Positions 1 to 13,458 of a DNA stretch of 64,000 nt are shown piece by piece. The notes under the pieces were generated by a model that worked only from the letters and a program-made list of their open reading frames with translations, was not told where the DNA came from and ran no database searches. Within the stretch, counting starts at the first letter, position 1, and each line of letters begins with the position of its first letter. The position numbers and the translations under genes were made by a program. Location: contig OZ024867.1 in the NCBI GenBank assembly GCA_964017155.1, forward strand, positions 15,155,500 to 15,219,499. Direction: 5' to 3'. This stretch comes from Oasisia sp. SBJ-2009. Its lineage: Eukaryota; Annelida; Polychaeta; Sabellida; Siboglinidae.

Positions 1-483
1 ACATGGTGTATACGACATGGTGTGTAAGACTTGGTGTGTAAAACTTGGTGTGTAAGACATGGTGTGTAAGACCTGGTGTGTAAGACATGGTGTGTACGAC
101 ATGGTGTGTAGGACTTGGTGTGTAAGACTCGGTGTGTAACACTTGGTGTGTAAGACATGGTGTGTAAGACTTGATGTGTAAGACTTGGTGTGAAACACTT
201 GATGTGTAAGACTTGATGTGTAAGACTTGATGTGTAAGACTTGGTGAGTAAGACTTGGTGTGTAAGACTTGGTGTGTAAGACATGGTGTGTTATACTTGA
301 TGTGTAAGATTTGATGTGTAAGACAGGGTGTGAAAGACATGGTGTGTAAGACTTGGTGTGTAAGACATGGTGTGTAAGACTTGGTGTGTAAGACATGGTG
401 TGTAATACTTGGTGTGTAAGACTTGATGTGTAAGACTTGGTGTTTAAGACTTGGTGTGTAAGACATGGTGTGTAAGACTTGGT
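1..483 (+). repeat. Satellite segment matching 5461-5930
   Basis: The first 470 or so bases match 5461-5930 at an offset of 5,460 bp (390 units), including the TACGAC, ACTCGG and TAACAC units, the TTATAC unit at 291 and the GTTTAAG unit near 443. One difference is AAAACTTGG here against AAACCTTGG at 5501. The segment starts in the middle of a repeat, so the array extends beyond the left edge. Confidence 0.85.
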
Positions 484-3300
484 GTGTAAGATATGGTGTG
501 TAATACTTGATATGTAAGACTTGGTGTGTAAGACATGGTGTGTAAGACTTGGTGTGTAAGACATGGTGTGTAAGACATTGTGTATAAGACCTGGTGTTTA
601 ACACATGGTGTGTAAGACTTGGTGTGTAAGACATGGTGTGTTGGACATGGTGTATACGACATGGTGTGTAAGACTTGGTGTGTAAAACTTGGTGTGTAAG
701 ACATGGTGTGTAAGACCTGGTGTGTAAGACATGGTGTGTACGACATGGTGTGTAAGACTTGGTGTGTAAGACTCGGTGTGTAAGATTTGGTGTGTAAGAC
801 ATGGTGTGTAAGACTTGGTGTGAAAGACTTGGTGTGTAAGACTTGATGTGTAAGACTTGGTGTGTAAGACTTGGTGTGTAAGACACGGTGTGTAATACTT
901 GATGTGTAAGACTTGATGTGTAAGACTTGATGTGTAAGACTTGGTGTGTAAGACTTGATGTGTAAGACTTGGTGTGAAACACTTGATGTGTAAGACTTGA
1001 TGTGTAAGACTTGATGTGTAAGACTTGGTGAGTAAGACTTGGTGTGTAAGACTTGGTGTGTAAGACATGGTGTGTTATACTTGAAGTGTAAGATTTGATG
1101 TGTAAGACAGGGTGTGAAAGACATGGTGTGTAAGACTTGGTGTGTAAGACATGGTGTGTAAGACTTGGTGTGTAAGACATGGTGTGTAATACTTGGTGTG
1201 TAAGACTTGATGTGTAAGACTTGGTGTTTAAGACTTGGTGTGTAAGACATGGTGTGTAATACTTGATGTGTAAGACTTGATGTGTAAGACTTGATGTGTA
1301 AGACTTGGTGTGTAAGACTTGATGTGTAAGACTTGGTGTGAAACACTTGATGTGTAAGACTTGATGTGTAAGACTTGGTGAGTAAGACTTGGTGTGTAAG
1401 ACTTGGTGTGTAAGACATGGTGTGTTATATTTGATGTGTAAGATTTGATGTGTAAGACAGGGTGTGAAAGACATGGTGTGTAAGACTTGGTGTGTAAGAC
1501 ATGGTGTGTAAGACTTGGTGTGTAACACATGGTGTGTAAGACTTGGTGTGTAAGACATGGTGTGTAGGACATGGTGTGTAGGACATGGTGTGTAAGACTT
1601 GGTGTGTAAAACTTGGTGTGTAAGACATGGTGTGTAAGACCTGGTGTGTAAGACATGGTGTGTAAGACCTGGTGTGTAAGACATGGTGTATAAGACTTGG
1701 TGTGTAAGACATGGTGTGTAAGACTTGGTGTGTAAGACATGGTGTGTAAGACTTGGTGTGTAAGATATGGTGTGTAATACTTGATATGTAAGACTTGGTG
1801 TGTAAGACATGGTGTGTAAGACTTGGTGTGTAAGACATGGTGTGTAAGACATGGTGTATAAGACCTGGTGTGTAACACATGGTGTGTAAGACTTGGTGTG
1901 TAAGACATGGTGTGTTGGACATGGTGTATACGACATGGTGTGTAAGACTTGGTGTGTAAAACTTGGTGTGTAAGACATGGTGTGTAAGACCTGGTGTGTA
2001 AGACATGGTGTGTACGACATGGTGTGTAAGACTTGGTGTGTAAGACTCGGTGTGTAAGATTTGGTGTGTAAGACATGGTGTGTAAGACTTGGTGTGAAAG
2101 ACTTGGTGTGTAAGACTTGATGTGTAAGACTTGGTGTGTAAGACTTGGTGTGTAAGACACGGTGTGTAATACTTGATGTGTAAGACTTGATGTGTAAGAC
2201 TTGATGTGTAAGACTTGGTGTGTAAGACTTGATGTGTAAGACTTGGTGTGAAACACTTGATGTGTAAGACTTGATGTGTAAGACTTGATGTGTAAGACTT
2301 GGTGAGTAAGACTTGGTGTGTAAGACTTGGTGTGTAAGACATGGTGTGTTATACTTGAAGTGTAAGATTTGATGTGTAAGACAGGGTGTGAAAGACATGG
2401 TGTGTAAGACTTGGTGTGTAAGACATGGTGTGTAAGACTTGGTGTGTAAGACATGGTGTGTAATACTTGGTGTGTAAGACTTGATGTGTAAGACTTGGTG
2501 TTTAAGACTTGGTGTGTAAGACATGGTGTGTAATACTTGATGTGTAAGACTTGATGTGTAAGACTTGATGTGTAAGACTTGGTGTGTAAGACTTGATGTG
2601 TAAGACTTGGTGTGAAACACTTGATGTGTAAGACTTGATGTGTAAGACTTGGTGAGTAAGACTTGGTGTGTAAGACTTGGTGTGTAAGACATGGTGTGTT
2701 ATATTTGATGTGTAAGATTTGATGTGTAAGACAGGGTGTGAAAGACATGGTGTGTAAGACTTGGTGTGTAAGACATGGTGTGTAAGACTTGGTGTGTAAC
2801 ACATGGTGTGTAAGACTTGGTGTGTAAGACATGGTGTGTAGGACATGGTGTGTAGGACATGGTGTGTAAGACTTGGTGTGTAAAACTTGGTGTGTAAGAC
2901 ATGGTGTGTAAGACCTGGTGTGTAAGACATGGTGTGTAAGACCTGGTGTGTAAGACATGGTGTATAAGACTTGGTGTGTAAGACATGGTGTGTAAGACTT
3001 GGTGTGTAAGACATGGTGTGTAAGACTTGGTGTGTAAGATATGGTGTGTAATACTTGATATGTAAGACTTGGTGTGTAAGACATGGTGTGTAAGACTTGG
3101 TGTGTAAGACATGGTGTGTAAGACATGGTGTATAAGACCTGGTGTGTAACACATGGTGTGTAAGACTTGGTGTGTAAGACATGGTGTGTTGGACATGGTG
3201 TATACGACATGGTGTGTAAGACTTGGTGTGTAAAACTTGGTGTGTAAGACATGGTGTGTAAGACCTGGTGTGTAAGACATGGTGTGTACGACATGGTGTG
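484..3300 (+). repeat. 1,274-bp higher-order repeat, about 2.2 copies
   Basis: The variant pattern recurs at an offset of 1,274 bp (91 units): GATATGG at 490, 1764 and 3038; GTTTAAG at 1228 and 2502; TTATATTTG at 1425 and 2699; TTATACTTG at 1075 and 2349; the ATACGAC unit at about 657, 1931 and 3205. The third copy stops near 3300, where TAGGACTTGG is followed by TAATACTTG. Copies differ by a few single bases, such as ACATTGTG at 576 against ACATGGTG at 1850, and GTTTAAC at 596 against GTGTAAC at 1870. Confidence 0.88.
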
Positions 3301-3867
3301 TAGGACTTGGTGTGTAATACTTGATGTGTAAGACTTGATGTGTAAGACTTGATGTGTAAGACTTGATGTGTAAGACTTGATGTGTAAGACTTGATGTGTA
3401 AGACATGGTGTGTAAGACTTGGTGTGTAAGATATGGTGTGTAATACTTGATATGTAAGACTTGGTGTGTAAGACATGGTGCGTAAGACTTGGTGTGTAAG
3501 ACATGGTGTGTAAGACATGGTGTGTAAGACTTGGTGTGTAACACATGGTGTGTAAGACTTGGTGTGTAAGACATGGTGTGTAGGACATGGTGTGTAGGAC
3601 ATGGTGTGTAAGACTTGGTGTGTAAAACTTGGTGTGTAAGACATGGTGTGTATGACCTGGTGTGCAAGACATGGTGTGTAAGACCTGGTGTGTAAGACAT
3701 GGTGTGTAAGACTTGGTGTGTAAGACATGGTGTGTATGACCTGGTGTGCAAGACATGGTGTGTAAGACTTGGTGTGTAAGACATGGTGTGTAAGACTTGG
3801 TGTGTAAGACATGGTGTGTAAGACTTGGTGTGTAAGATATGGTGTGTAATACTTGATATGTAAGACT
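3301..3867 (+). repeat. Satellite linker with a TTGATG run and an 84-bp tandem duplication
   Basis: Six consecutive units with the TTGATG core lie at about 3317-3400. A distinctive pair of units, TATGACCTGG followed by GTGCAAG, occurs at about 3651 and again at 3735, an 84-bp (six-unit) tandem duplication. The rest is ordinary A/T-alternating units. This stretch joins the 1,274-bp repeat to the 3,136-bp duplication. Confidence 0.8.
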
Positions 3868-6800
3868 TGGTGTGTAAGACTTGGTGTGTAAGACATGGTG
3901 TGTAAGACATTGTGTATAAGACCTGGTGTTTAACACATGGTGTGTAAGACTTGGTGTGTAAGACATGGTGTGTTGGACATGGTGTATACGACATGGTGTG
4001 TAAGACTTGGTGTGTAAAACTTGGTGTGTAAGACATGGTGTGTAAGACCTGGTGTGTAAGACATGGTGTGTACGACATGGTGTGTAAGACTTGGTGTGTA
4101 AGACTCGGTGTGTAAGATTTGGTGTGTAAGACATGGTGTGTAAGACTTGGTGTGAAAGACTTGGTGTGTAAGACTTGATGTGTAAGACTTGGTGTGTAAG
4201 ACTTGGTGTGTAAGACACGGTGTGTAATACTTGATGTGTAAGACTTGATGTGTAAGAATTGATGTGTAAGACTTGGTGTGTAAGACTTGATGTGTAAGAC
4301 TTGGTGTGAAACACTTGATGTGTAAGACTTGATGTGTAAGACTTGATGTGTAAGACTTGGTGAGTAAGACTTGGTGTGTAAGATTTGATGTGTAAGATTT
4401 GATGTGTAAGACAGGGTGTGAAAGACATGGTGTGTAAGACTTGGTGTGTAAGACATGGTGTGTAAGACTTGGTGTGTAACACATGGTGTGTAAGACTTGG
4501 TGTGTAAGACATGGTGTGTAGGACATGGTGTGTAGGACATGGTGTGTAAGACTTGGTGTGTAAAACTTGGTGTGTAAGACATGGTGTGTAAGACCTGGTG
4601 TGTAAGACATGGTGTGTAAGACCTGGTGTGTAAGACATGGTGTATAAGACTTGGTGTGTAAGACATGGTGTGTAAGACTTGGTGTGTAAGACATGGTGTG
4701 TAAGACTTGGTGTGTATGACATGGTGTGTAATACTTGGTGTGTAAGACTTGATGTGTAAGACTTGGTGTTTAAGACTTTGTGTGTAAGACATGGTGTGTA
4801 ATACTTGATGTGTAAGACTTGATGTGTAAGACTTGATGTGTAAGACTTGGTGTGTAAGACTTGATGTGTAAGACTTGGTGTGAAACACTTGATGTGTAAG
4901 ACTTGATGTGTAAGACTTGGTGAGTAAGACTTGGTGTGTAAGACTTGGTGTGTAAGACATGGTGTGTTATATTTGATGTGTAATATTTGATGTGTAAGAC
5001 AGGGTGTGAAAGACATGGTGTGTAAGACTTGGTGTGTAAGACATGGTGTGTAAGACTTGGTGTGTAACACATGGTGTGTAAGACTTGGTGTGTAAGACAT
5101 GGTGTGTAGGACATGGTGTGTAGGACATGGTGTGTAAGACTTGGTGTGTAAAACTTGGTGTGTAAGACATGGTGTGTAAGACCTGGTGTGTAAGACATGG
5201 TGTGTAAGACCTGGTGTGTAAGACATGGTGTATAAGACTTGGTGTGTAAGACATGGTGTGTAAGACTTGGTGTGTAAGACATGGTGTGTAAGACTTGGTG
5301 TGTAAGATATGGTGTGTAATACTTGATATGTAAGACTTGGTGTGTAAGACATGGTGTGTAAGACTTGGTGTGTAAGACATGGTGTGTAAGACATGGTGTA
5401 TAAGACCTGGTGTGTAACACATGGTGTGTAAGACTTGGTGTGTAAGACATGGTGTGTTGGACATGGTGTATACGACATGGTGTGTAAGACTTGGTGTGTA
5501 AACCTTGGTGTGTAAGACATGGTGTGTAAGACCTGGTGTGTAAGACATGGTGTGTACGACATGGTGTGTAGGACTTGGTGTGTAAGACTCGGTGTGTAAC
5601 ACTTGGTGTGTAAGACATGGTGTGTAAGACTTGATGTGTAAGACTTGGTGTGAAACACTTGATGTGTAAGACTTGATGTGTAAGACTTGATGTGTAAGAC
5701 TTGGTGAGTAAGACTTGGTGTGTAAGACTTGGTGTGTAAGACATGGTGTGTTATACTTGATGTGTAAGATTTGATGTGTAAGACAGGGTGTGAAAGACAT
5801 GGTGTGTAAGACTTGGTGTGTAAGACATGGTGTGTAAGACTTGGTGTGTAAGACATGGTGTGTAATACTTGGTGTGTAAGACTTGATGTGTAAGACTTGG
5901 TGTTTAAGACTTGGTGTGTAAGACATGGTGTGTAATACTTGATGTGTAAGACTTGATGTGTAAGACTTGATGTGTAAGACTTGGTGTGTAAGACTTGATG
6001 TGTAAGACTTGGTGTGAAACACTTGATGTGTAAGACTTGATGTGTAAGACTTGATGTGTAAGACTTGGTGAGTAAGACTTGGTGTGTAAGACTTGGTGTG
6101 TAAGACATGGTGTGTTATACTTGATGTGTAAGATTTGATGTGTAAGACAGGGTGTGAAAGACATGGTGTGTAAGACTTGGTTTGTAAGACATGGTGTGTA
6201 AGACTTGGTGTGTAACACATGGTGTGTAAGACTTGGTGTGTAAGACATGGTGTGTAGGACATGGTGTGTAGGACATGGTGTGTAAGACTTGGTGTGTAAA
6301 ACTTGGTGTGTAAGACATGGTGTGTAAGACCTGGTGTGTAAGACATGGTGTGTAAGACCTGGTGTGTAAGACATGGTGTATAAGACTTGGTGTGTAAGAC
6401 ATGGTGTGTAAGACTTGGTGTGTAAGACATGGTGTGTAAGACTTGGTGTGTAAGATATGGTGTGTAATACTTGATATGTAAGACTTGGTGTGTAAGACAT
6501 GGTGTGTAAGACTTGGTGTGTAAGACATGGTGTGTAAGACTTGGTGTGTAAGATATGGTGTGTAATACTTGATATGTAAGATTTGGTGTGTAAGACATGG
6601 TGTGTAAGACTTGATGTGTAAGACTTGGTGTGAAACACTTGATGTGTAAGACTTGATGTGTAAGACTTGATGTGTAAGACTTGGTGAGTAAGACTTGGTG
6701 TGTAAGACTTGGTGTGTAAGACATGGTGTATTATACTTGATGTGTAAGATTTGATGTGTAAGACAGGGTGTGAAAGACATGGTGTGTAAGACTTGGTGTG

Positions 6801-7003
6801 TAAGACATGGTGTGTAAGACTTGGTGTGTAAGACATGGTGTGTAAGACTTGGTGTGTAAGACATGGTGTGTAAGACATGGTGTGTAGGACATGGTGAGTA
6901 GGACATGGTGTGTAAGACTTGGTGTGTAAAACTTGGTGTGTAAGATATGGTGTGTATGACCTGGTGTGTAAGACATGGTGTGTAAGACTTGGTGTGTAAG
7001 ACA
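3868..7003 (+). repeat. 3,136-bp tandem duplication, left copy
   Basis: Variant units from about 3868 to 6980 recur at an offset of exactly 3,136 bp (224 units): ACATTGTG at 3908 and 7044; TAAGAATTG at 4254 and 7390; AAACCTTGG at 5501 and 8637; TTGGTTTG at 6178 and 9314; ATTATAC at 6730 and 9866; GGTGAGTAGG at 6892 and 10028. I found no single-base difference between the copies at the sites compared, and translations of matching stretches are the same, so the duplication is very recent or was homogenised recently. About 6981-7003 is the junction. Confidence 0.9.
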
Positions 7004-10000
7004 TGGTGTGTAAGACTTGGTGTGTAAGACATGGTGTGTAAGACATTGTGTATAAGACCTGGTGTTTAACACATGGTGTGTAAGACTTGGTGTGTAAGAC
7101 ATGGTGTGTTGGACATGGTGTATACGACATGGTGTGTAAGACTTGGTGTGTAAAACTTGGTGTGTAAGACATGGTGTGTAAGACCTGGTGTGTAAGACAT
7201 GGTGTGTACGACATGGTGTGTAAGACTTGGTGTGTAAGACTCGGTGTGTAAGATTTGGTGTGTAAGACATGGTGTGTAAGACTTGGTGTGAAAGACTTGG
7301 TGTGTAAGACTTGATGTGTAAGACTTGGTGTGTAAGACTTGGTGTGTAAGACACGGTGTGTAATACTTGATGTGTAAGACTTGATGTGTAAGAATTGATG
7401 TGTAAGACTTGGTGTGTAAGACTTGATGTGTAAGACTTGGTGTGAAACACTTGATGTGTAAGACTTGATGTGTAAGACTTGATGTGTAAGACTTGGTGAG
7501 TAAGACTTGGTGTGTAAGATTTGATGTGTAAGATTTGATGTGTAAGACAGGGTGTGAAAGACATGGTGTGTAAGACTTGGTGTGTAAGACATGGTGTGTA
7601 AGACTTGGTGTGTAACACATGGTGTGTAAGACTTGGTGTGTAAGACATGGTGTGTAGGACATGGTGTGTAGGACATGGTGTGTAAGACTTGGTGTGTAAA
7701 ACTTGGTGTGTAAGACATGGTGTGTAAGACCTGGTGTGTAAGACATGGTGTGTAAGACCTGGTGTGTAAGACATGGTGTATAAGACTTGGTGTGTAAGAC
7801 ATGGTGTGTAAGACTTGGTGTGTAAGACATGGTGTGTAAGACTTGGTGTGTATGACATGGTGTGTAATACTTGGTGTGTAAGACTTGATGTGTAAGACTT
7901 GGTGTTTAAGACTTTGTGTGTAAGACATGGTGTGTAATACTTGATGTGTAAGACTTGATGTGTAAGACTTGATGTGTAAGACTTGGTGTGTAAGACTTGA
8001 TGTGTAAGACTTGGTGTGAAACACTTGATGTGTAAGACTTGATGTGTAAGACTTGGTGAGTAAGACTTGGTGTGTAAGACTTGGTGTGTAAGACATGGTG
8101 TGTTATATTTGATGTGTAATATTTGATGTGTAAGACAGGGTGTGAAAGACATGGTGTGTAAGACTTGGTGTGTAAGACATGGTGTGTAAGACTTGGTGTG
8201 TAACACATGGTGTGTAAGACTTGGTGTGTAAGACATGGTGTGTAGGACATGGTGTGTAGGACATGGTGTGTAAGACTTGGTGTGTAAAACTTGGTGTGTA
8301 AGACATGGTGTGTAAGACCTGGTGTGTAAGACATGGTGTGTAAGACCTGGTGTGTAAGACATGGTGTATAAGACTTGGTGTGTAAGACATGGTGTGTAAG
8401 ACTTGGTGTGTAAGACATGGTGTGTAAGACTTGGTGTGTAAGATATGGTGTGTAATACTTGATATGTAAGACTTGGTGTGTAAGACATGGTGTGTAAGAC
8501 TTGGTGTGTAAGACATGGTGTGTAAGACATGGTGTATAAGACCTGGTGTGTAACACATGGTGTGTAAGACTTGGTGTGTAAGACATGGTGTGTTGGACAT
8601 GGTGTATACGACATGGTGTGTAAGACTTGGTGTGTAAACCTTGGTGTGTAAGACATGGTGTGTAAGACCTGGTGTGTAAGACATGGTGTGTACGACATGG
8701 TGTGTAGGACTTGGTGTGTAAGACTCGGTGTGTAACACTTGGTGTGTAAGACATGGTGTGTAAGACTTGATGTGTAAGACTTGGTGTGAAACACTTGATG
8801 TGTAAGACTTGATGTGTAAGACTTGATGTGTAAGACTTGGTGAGTAAGACTTGGTGTGTAAGACTTGGTGTGTAAGACATGGTGTGTTATACTTGATGTG
8901 TAAGATTTGATGTGTAAGACAGGGTGTGAAAGACATGGTGTGTAAGACTTGGTGTGTAAGACATGGTGTGTAAGACTTGGTGTGTAAGACATGGTGTGTA
9001 ATACTTGGTGTGTAAGACTTGATGTGTAAGACTTGGTGTTTAAGACTTGGTGTGTAAGACATGGTGTGTAATACTTGATGTGTAAGACTTGATGTGTAAG
9101 ACTTGATGTGTAAGACTTGGTGTGTAAGACTTGATGTGTAAGACTTGGTGTGAAACACTTGATGTGTAAGACTTGATGTGTAAGACTTGATGTGTAAGAC
9201 TTGGTGAGTAAGACTTGGTGTGTAAGACTTGGTGTGTAAGACATGGTGTGTTATACTTGATGTGTAAGATTTGATGTGTAAGACAGGGTGTGAAAGACAT
9301 GGTGTGTAAGACTTGGTTTGTAAGACATGGTGTGTAAGACTTGGTGTGTAACACATGGTGTGTAAGACTTGGTGTGTAAGACATGGTGTGTAGGACATGG
9401 TGTGTAGGACATGGTGTGTAAGACTTGGTGTGTAAAACTTGGTGTGTAAGACATGGTGTGTAAGACCTGGTGTGTAAGACATGGTGTGTAAGACCTGGTG
9501 TGTAAGACATGGTGTATAAGACTTGGTGTGTAAGACATGGTGTGTAAGACTTGGTGTGTAAGACATGGTGTGTAAGACTTGGTGTGTAAGATATGGTGTG
9601 TAATACTTGATATGTAAGACTTGGTGTGTAAGACATGGTGTGTAAGACTTGGTGTGTAAGACATGGTGTGTAAGACTTGGTGTGTAAGATATGGTGTGTA
9701 ATACTTGATATGTAAGATTTGGTGTGTAAGACATGGTGTGTAAGACTTGATGTGTAAGACTTGGTGTGAAACACTTGATGTGTAAGACTTGATGTGTAAG
9801 ACTTGATGTGTAAGACTTGGTGAGTAAGACTTGGTGTGTAAGACTTGGTGTGTAAGACATGGTGTATTATACTTGATGTGTAAGATTTGATGTGTAAGAC
9901 AGGGTGTGAAAGACATGGTGTGTAAGACTTGGTGTGTAAGACATGGTGTGTAAGACTTGGTGTGTAAGACATGGTGTGTAAGACTTGGTGTGTAAGACAT

Positions 10001-10116
10001 GGTGTGTAAGACATGGTGTGTAGGACATGGTGAGTAGGACATGGTGTGTAAGACTTGGTGTGTAAAACTTGGTGTGTAAGATATGGTGTGTATGACCTGG
10101 TGTGTAAGACATGGTG
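7004..10116 (+). repeat. 3,136-bp tandem duplication, right copy
   Basis: This is the second copy of 3868-6980. The match ends near 10116, where ACCTGG replaces ACTTGG of the left copy (about 6981). Part of this copy (about 8586-10430) is found a third time at 13080-14926, at an offset of 4,494 bp (321 units). Confidence 0.9.
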
Positions 10117-11394
10117 TGTAAGACCTGGTGTGTAAGACATGGTGTGTAAGACTTGGTGTGTAAGACATGGTGTGTAACACTTGGTGTGTAAGACATGGTG
10201 TGTAAGACTTGGTGTGTAAGATATGGTGTGTAATACTTGATATGTAAGACTTGGTGTGTAAGACATGGTGTGTAAGACTTGGTGTGTAAGACATGGTGTG
10301 TAAGACATGGTGTATAAGACCTGGTGTTTAACACATGGTGTGTAAGACTTGGTGTGTAAGACATGGTGTGTTGGACATGGTGTATACGACATGGTGTGTA
10401 AGACTTAGTGTGTAAAACTTGGTGTGTAAGACTTAGTGTGTAAAACTTGGTGTGTAAGACATGGTGTGTAAGACATGGTGTGTAAGACATGGTGTGTACG
10501 ACATGGTGTGTAAGACTTGGTGTGTAAGACTCGGTGTGTAAGATTTGGTGTGTAAGACATGGTGTGTAAGACTTGGTGTGAAAGACTTGGTGTGTAAGAC
10601 TTGATGTGTAAGACTTGGTGTGTAAGACTTGGTGTGTAAGACACGGTGTGTAATACTTGATGTGTAAGACTTGATGTGTAAGACTTGATGTGTAAGACTA
10701 GGTGTGTAAGACTTGATGTGTAAGACTTGGTGTGAAACACTTGATGTGTAAGACTTGATGTGTAAGACTTGATATGTAAGACTTGGTGTGTAAGACATGG
10801 TGTGTAAGACTTGGTGTGTAAGACATGGTGTGTAAGACATGGTGTATAAGACCTGGTGTTTAACACATGGTGTGTAAGACTTGGTGTGTAAGACATGGTG
10901 TGTTGGACATGGTGTATACGACATGGTGTGTAAGACTTGGTGTGTAAAACTTGGTGTGTAAGACATGGTGTGTAAGACCTGGTGTGTAAGACATGGTGTG
11001 TACGACATGGTGTGTAAGACTTGGTGTGTAAGACTCGGTGTGTAAGATTTGGTGTGTAAGACATGGTGTGTAAGACTTGGTGTGAAAGACTTGGTGTGTA
11101 AGACTTGATGTGTAAGACTTGGTGTGTAAGACTTGGTGTGTAAGACACGGTGTGTAATACTTGATGTGTAAGACTTGATGTGTAAGACTTGATGTGTAAG
11201 ACTTGGTGTGTAAGACTTGATGTGTAAGACTTGGTGTGAAACACTTGATGTGTAAGACTTGATGTGTAAGACTTGATGTGTAAGACTTGGTGAGTAAGAC
11301 TTGGTGTGTAAGACTTGGTGTGTAAGACATGGTGTGTTATACTTGAAGTGTAAGATTTGATGTGTAAGACAGGGTGTGAAAGACATGGTGTGTA
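10117..11394 (+). repeat. Satellite segment with 28-bp and 504-bp tandem duplications
   Basis: The unit ACTTAGTG occurs at about 10404 and again at 10432, a two-unit (28-bp) duplication. From about 10470 to 10770 the pattern (TACGAC, ACTCGG, GATTTGG, GTGAAAG, ACACGG) recurs 504 bp (36 units) later at 10974-11274, with ACTAGG at 10698 against ACTTGG at 11202. The right part (10860-11330) is one copy of a widely repeated module of about 471 bp that is also at 598-1068, 19441-19911, 21204-21674, 23220-23690 and 24983-25453. Confidence 0.82.
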
Positions 11395-12543
11395 AGACTT
11401 GGTGTGTAAGACATGGTGTGTAATACTTGGTGTGTAAGACTTGATGTGTAAGACTTGGTGTTTAAGACTTGGTGTGTAAGACATGGTGTGTAATACTTGA
11501 TGTGTAAGACTTGATGTGTAAGACTTGATGTGTAAGACTTGGTGTGTAAGACTTGATGTGTAAGACTTGGTGTGAAACACTTGATGTGTAAGACTTGATG
11601 TGTAAGACTTGGTGAGTAAGACTTGGTGTGTAAGACTTGGTGTGTAAGACATGGTGTGTTATACTTGATGTGTAAGATTTGATGTGTAAGACAGGGTGTG
11701 AAAGACATGGTGTGTAAGACTTGGTGTGTAAGACATGGTGTGTAAGACTTGGTGTGTAACACATGGTGTGTAAGACTTGGTGTGTAAGACATGATGTGTA
11801 GGACATGGTGTGTAGGACATGGTGTGTAAGACTTGGTGTGTAAAACCTGGTGTGTAAGACATGGTGTGTAAGACCTGGTGTGTAAGACATGGTGTGTAAG
11901 ACCTGGTGTGTAAGACATGGTGTATAAGACTTGGTGTGTAAGACATGGTGTGTAAGACTTGGTGTGTAAGACATGGTGTGTAATACTTGGTGTGTAAGAC
12001 TTGATGTGTAAGACTTGGTGTTTAAGACTTGGTGTGTAAGACATGGTGTGTAATACTTGATGTGTAAGACTTGATGTGTAAGACTTGATGTGTAAGACTT
12101 GGTGTGTAAGACTTGATGTGTAAGACTTGGTGTGAAACACTTGATGTGTAAGACTTGATGTGTAAGACTTGGTGAGTAAGACTTGGTGTGTAAGACTTGG
12201 TGTGTAAGACATGGTGTGTTATATTTGATGTGTAAGATTTGATGTGTAAGACAGGGTGTGAAAGACATGGTGTGTAAGACTTGGTGTGTAAGACATGGTG
12301 TGTAAGACTTGGTGTGTAACACATGGTGTGTAAGACTTGGTGTGTAAGACATGGTGTGTAGGACATGGTGTGTAGGACATGGTGTGTAAGACTTGGTGTG
12401 TAAAACTTGGTGTGTAAGACATGGTGTGTAAGACCTGGTGTGTAAGACATGGTGTGTAAGACCTGGTGTGTAAGACATGGTGTATAAGACTTGGTGTGTA
12501 AGACATGGTGTGTAAGACTTGGTGTGTAAGACATGGTGTGTAA
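11395..12543 (+). repeat. 560-bp tandem duplication
   Basis: Segment 11395-11983 recurs as 11955-12543 at an offset of 560 bp (40 units): GTTTAAG at 11460 and 12020; TTATAC at 11659 against TTATAT at 12219. Single-base differences include ACATGATG at 11791 against ACATGGTG at 12351, and AAAACCTGG at 11843 against AAAACTTGG at 12403. The GTTTAAG-containing block is also present in the 1,274- and 3,136-bp repeats, so this is a local re-duplication of an older block. Confidence 0.85.
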
Positions 12544-13458
12544 GACTTGGTGTGTAAGATATGGTGTGTAATACTTGATATGTAAGACTTGGTGTGTAAG
12601 ACATGGTGTGTAAGACTTGGTGTGTAAGACATGGTGTGTAAGACATGGTGTATAAGACCTGGTGTGTAACACATGGTGTGTAAGACTTGGTGTGTAAGAC
12701 ATGGTGTGTTGGACATGGTGTATACGACATGGTGTGTAAGACTTGGTGTGTAAAACTTGGTGTGTAAGACATGGTGTGTAAGACCTGGTGTGTAAGACAT
12801 GGTGTGTACGACATGGTGTGTAGGACTTGGTGTGTAAGACTCGGTGTGTAACACTTGGTGTGTAAGACATGGTGTGTAAGACTTGATGTGTAAGACTTGG
12901 TGTGAAACACTTGATGTGTAAGACTTGATGTGTAAGACTTGATGTGTAAGACTTGGTGAGTAAGACTTGGTGTGTAAGACTTGGTGTGTAAGACATGGTG
13001 TGTTATACTTGATGTGTAAGATTTGATGTGTAAGACAGGGTGTGAAAGACATGGTGTGTAAGACTTGGTGTGTAAGACATGGTGTGTTGGACATGGTGTA
13101 TACGACATGGTGTGTAAGACTTGGTGTGTAAAACTTGGTGTGTAAGACATGGTGTGTAAGACCTGGTGTGTAAGACATGGTGTGTACGACATGGTGTGTA
13201 GGACTTGGTGTGTAAGACTCGGTGTGTAACACTTGGTGTGTAAGACATGGTGTGTAAGACTTGCTGTGTAAGACTTGGTGTGAAACACTTGATGTGTAAG
13301 ACTTGATGTGTAAGACTTGATGTGTAAGACTTGGTGAGTAAGACTTGGTGTGTAAGACTTGGTGTGTAAGACATGGTGTGTTATACTTGATGTGTAAGAT
13401 TTGATGTGTAAGACAGGGTGTGAAAGACATGGTGTGTAAGACTTGGTGTGTAAGACAT
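12544..13458 (+). repeat. 378-bp tandem duplication
   Basis: The pattern GTTGGAC, ATACGAC, TACGAC, TAGGACTTGG, ACTCGG, TAACACTTGG, TTATAC starting near 12690 recurs 378 bp (27 units) later, starting near 13068 and running to about 13458. GTTGGAC is at 12709 and 13087, and TTATAC at 13003 and 13381. One difference is ACTTGATG at 12884 against ACTTGCTG at 13262. The left part, 12544-12690, is ordinary array. Confidence 0.83.
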
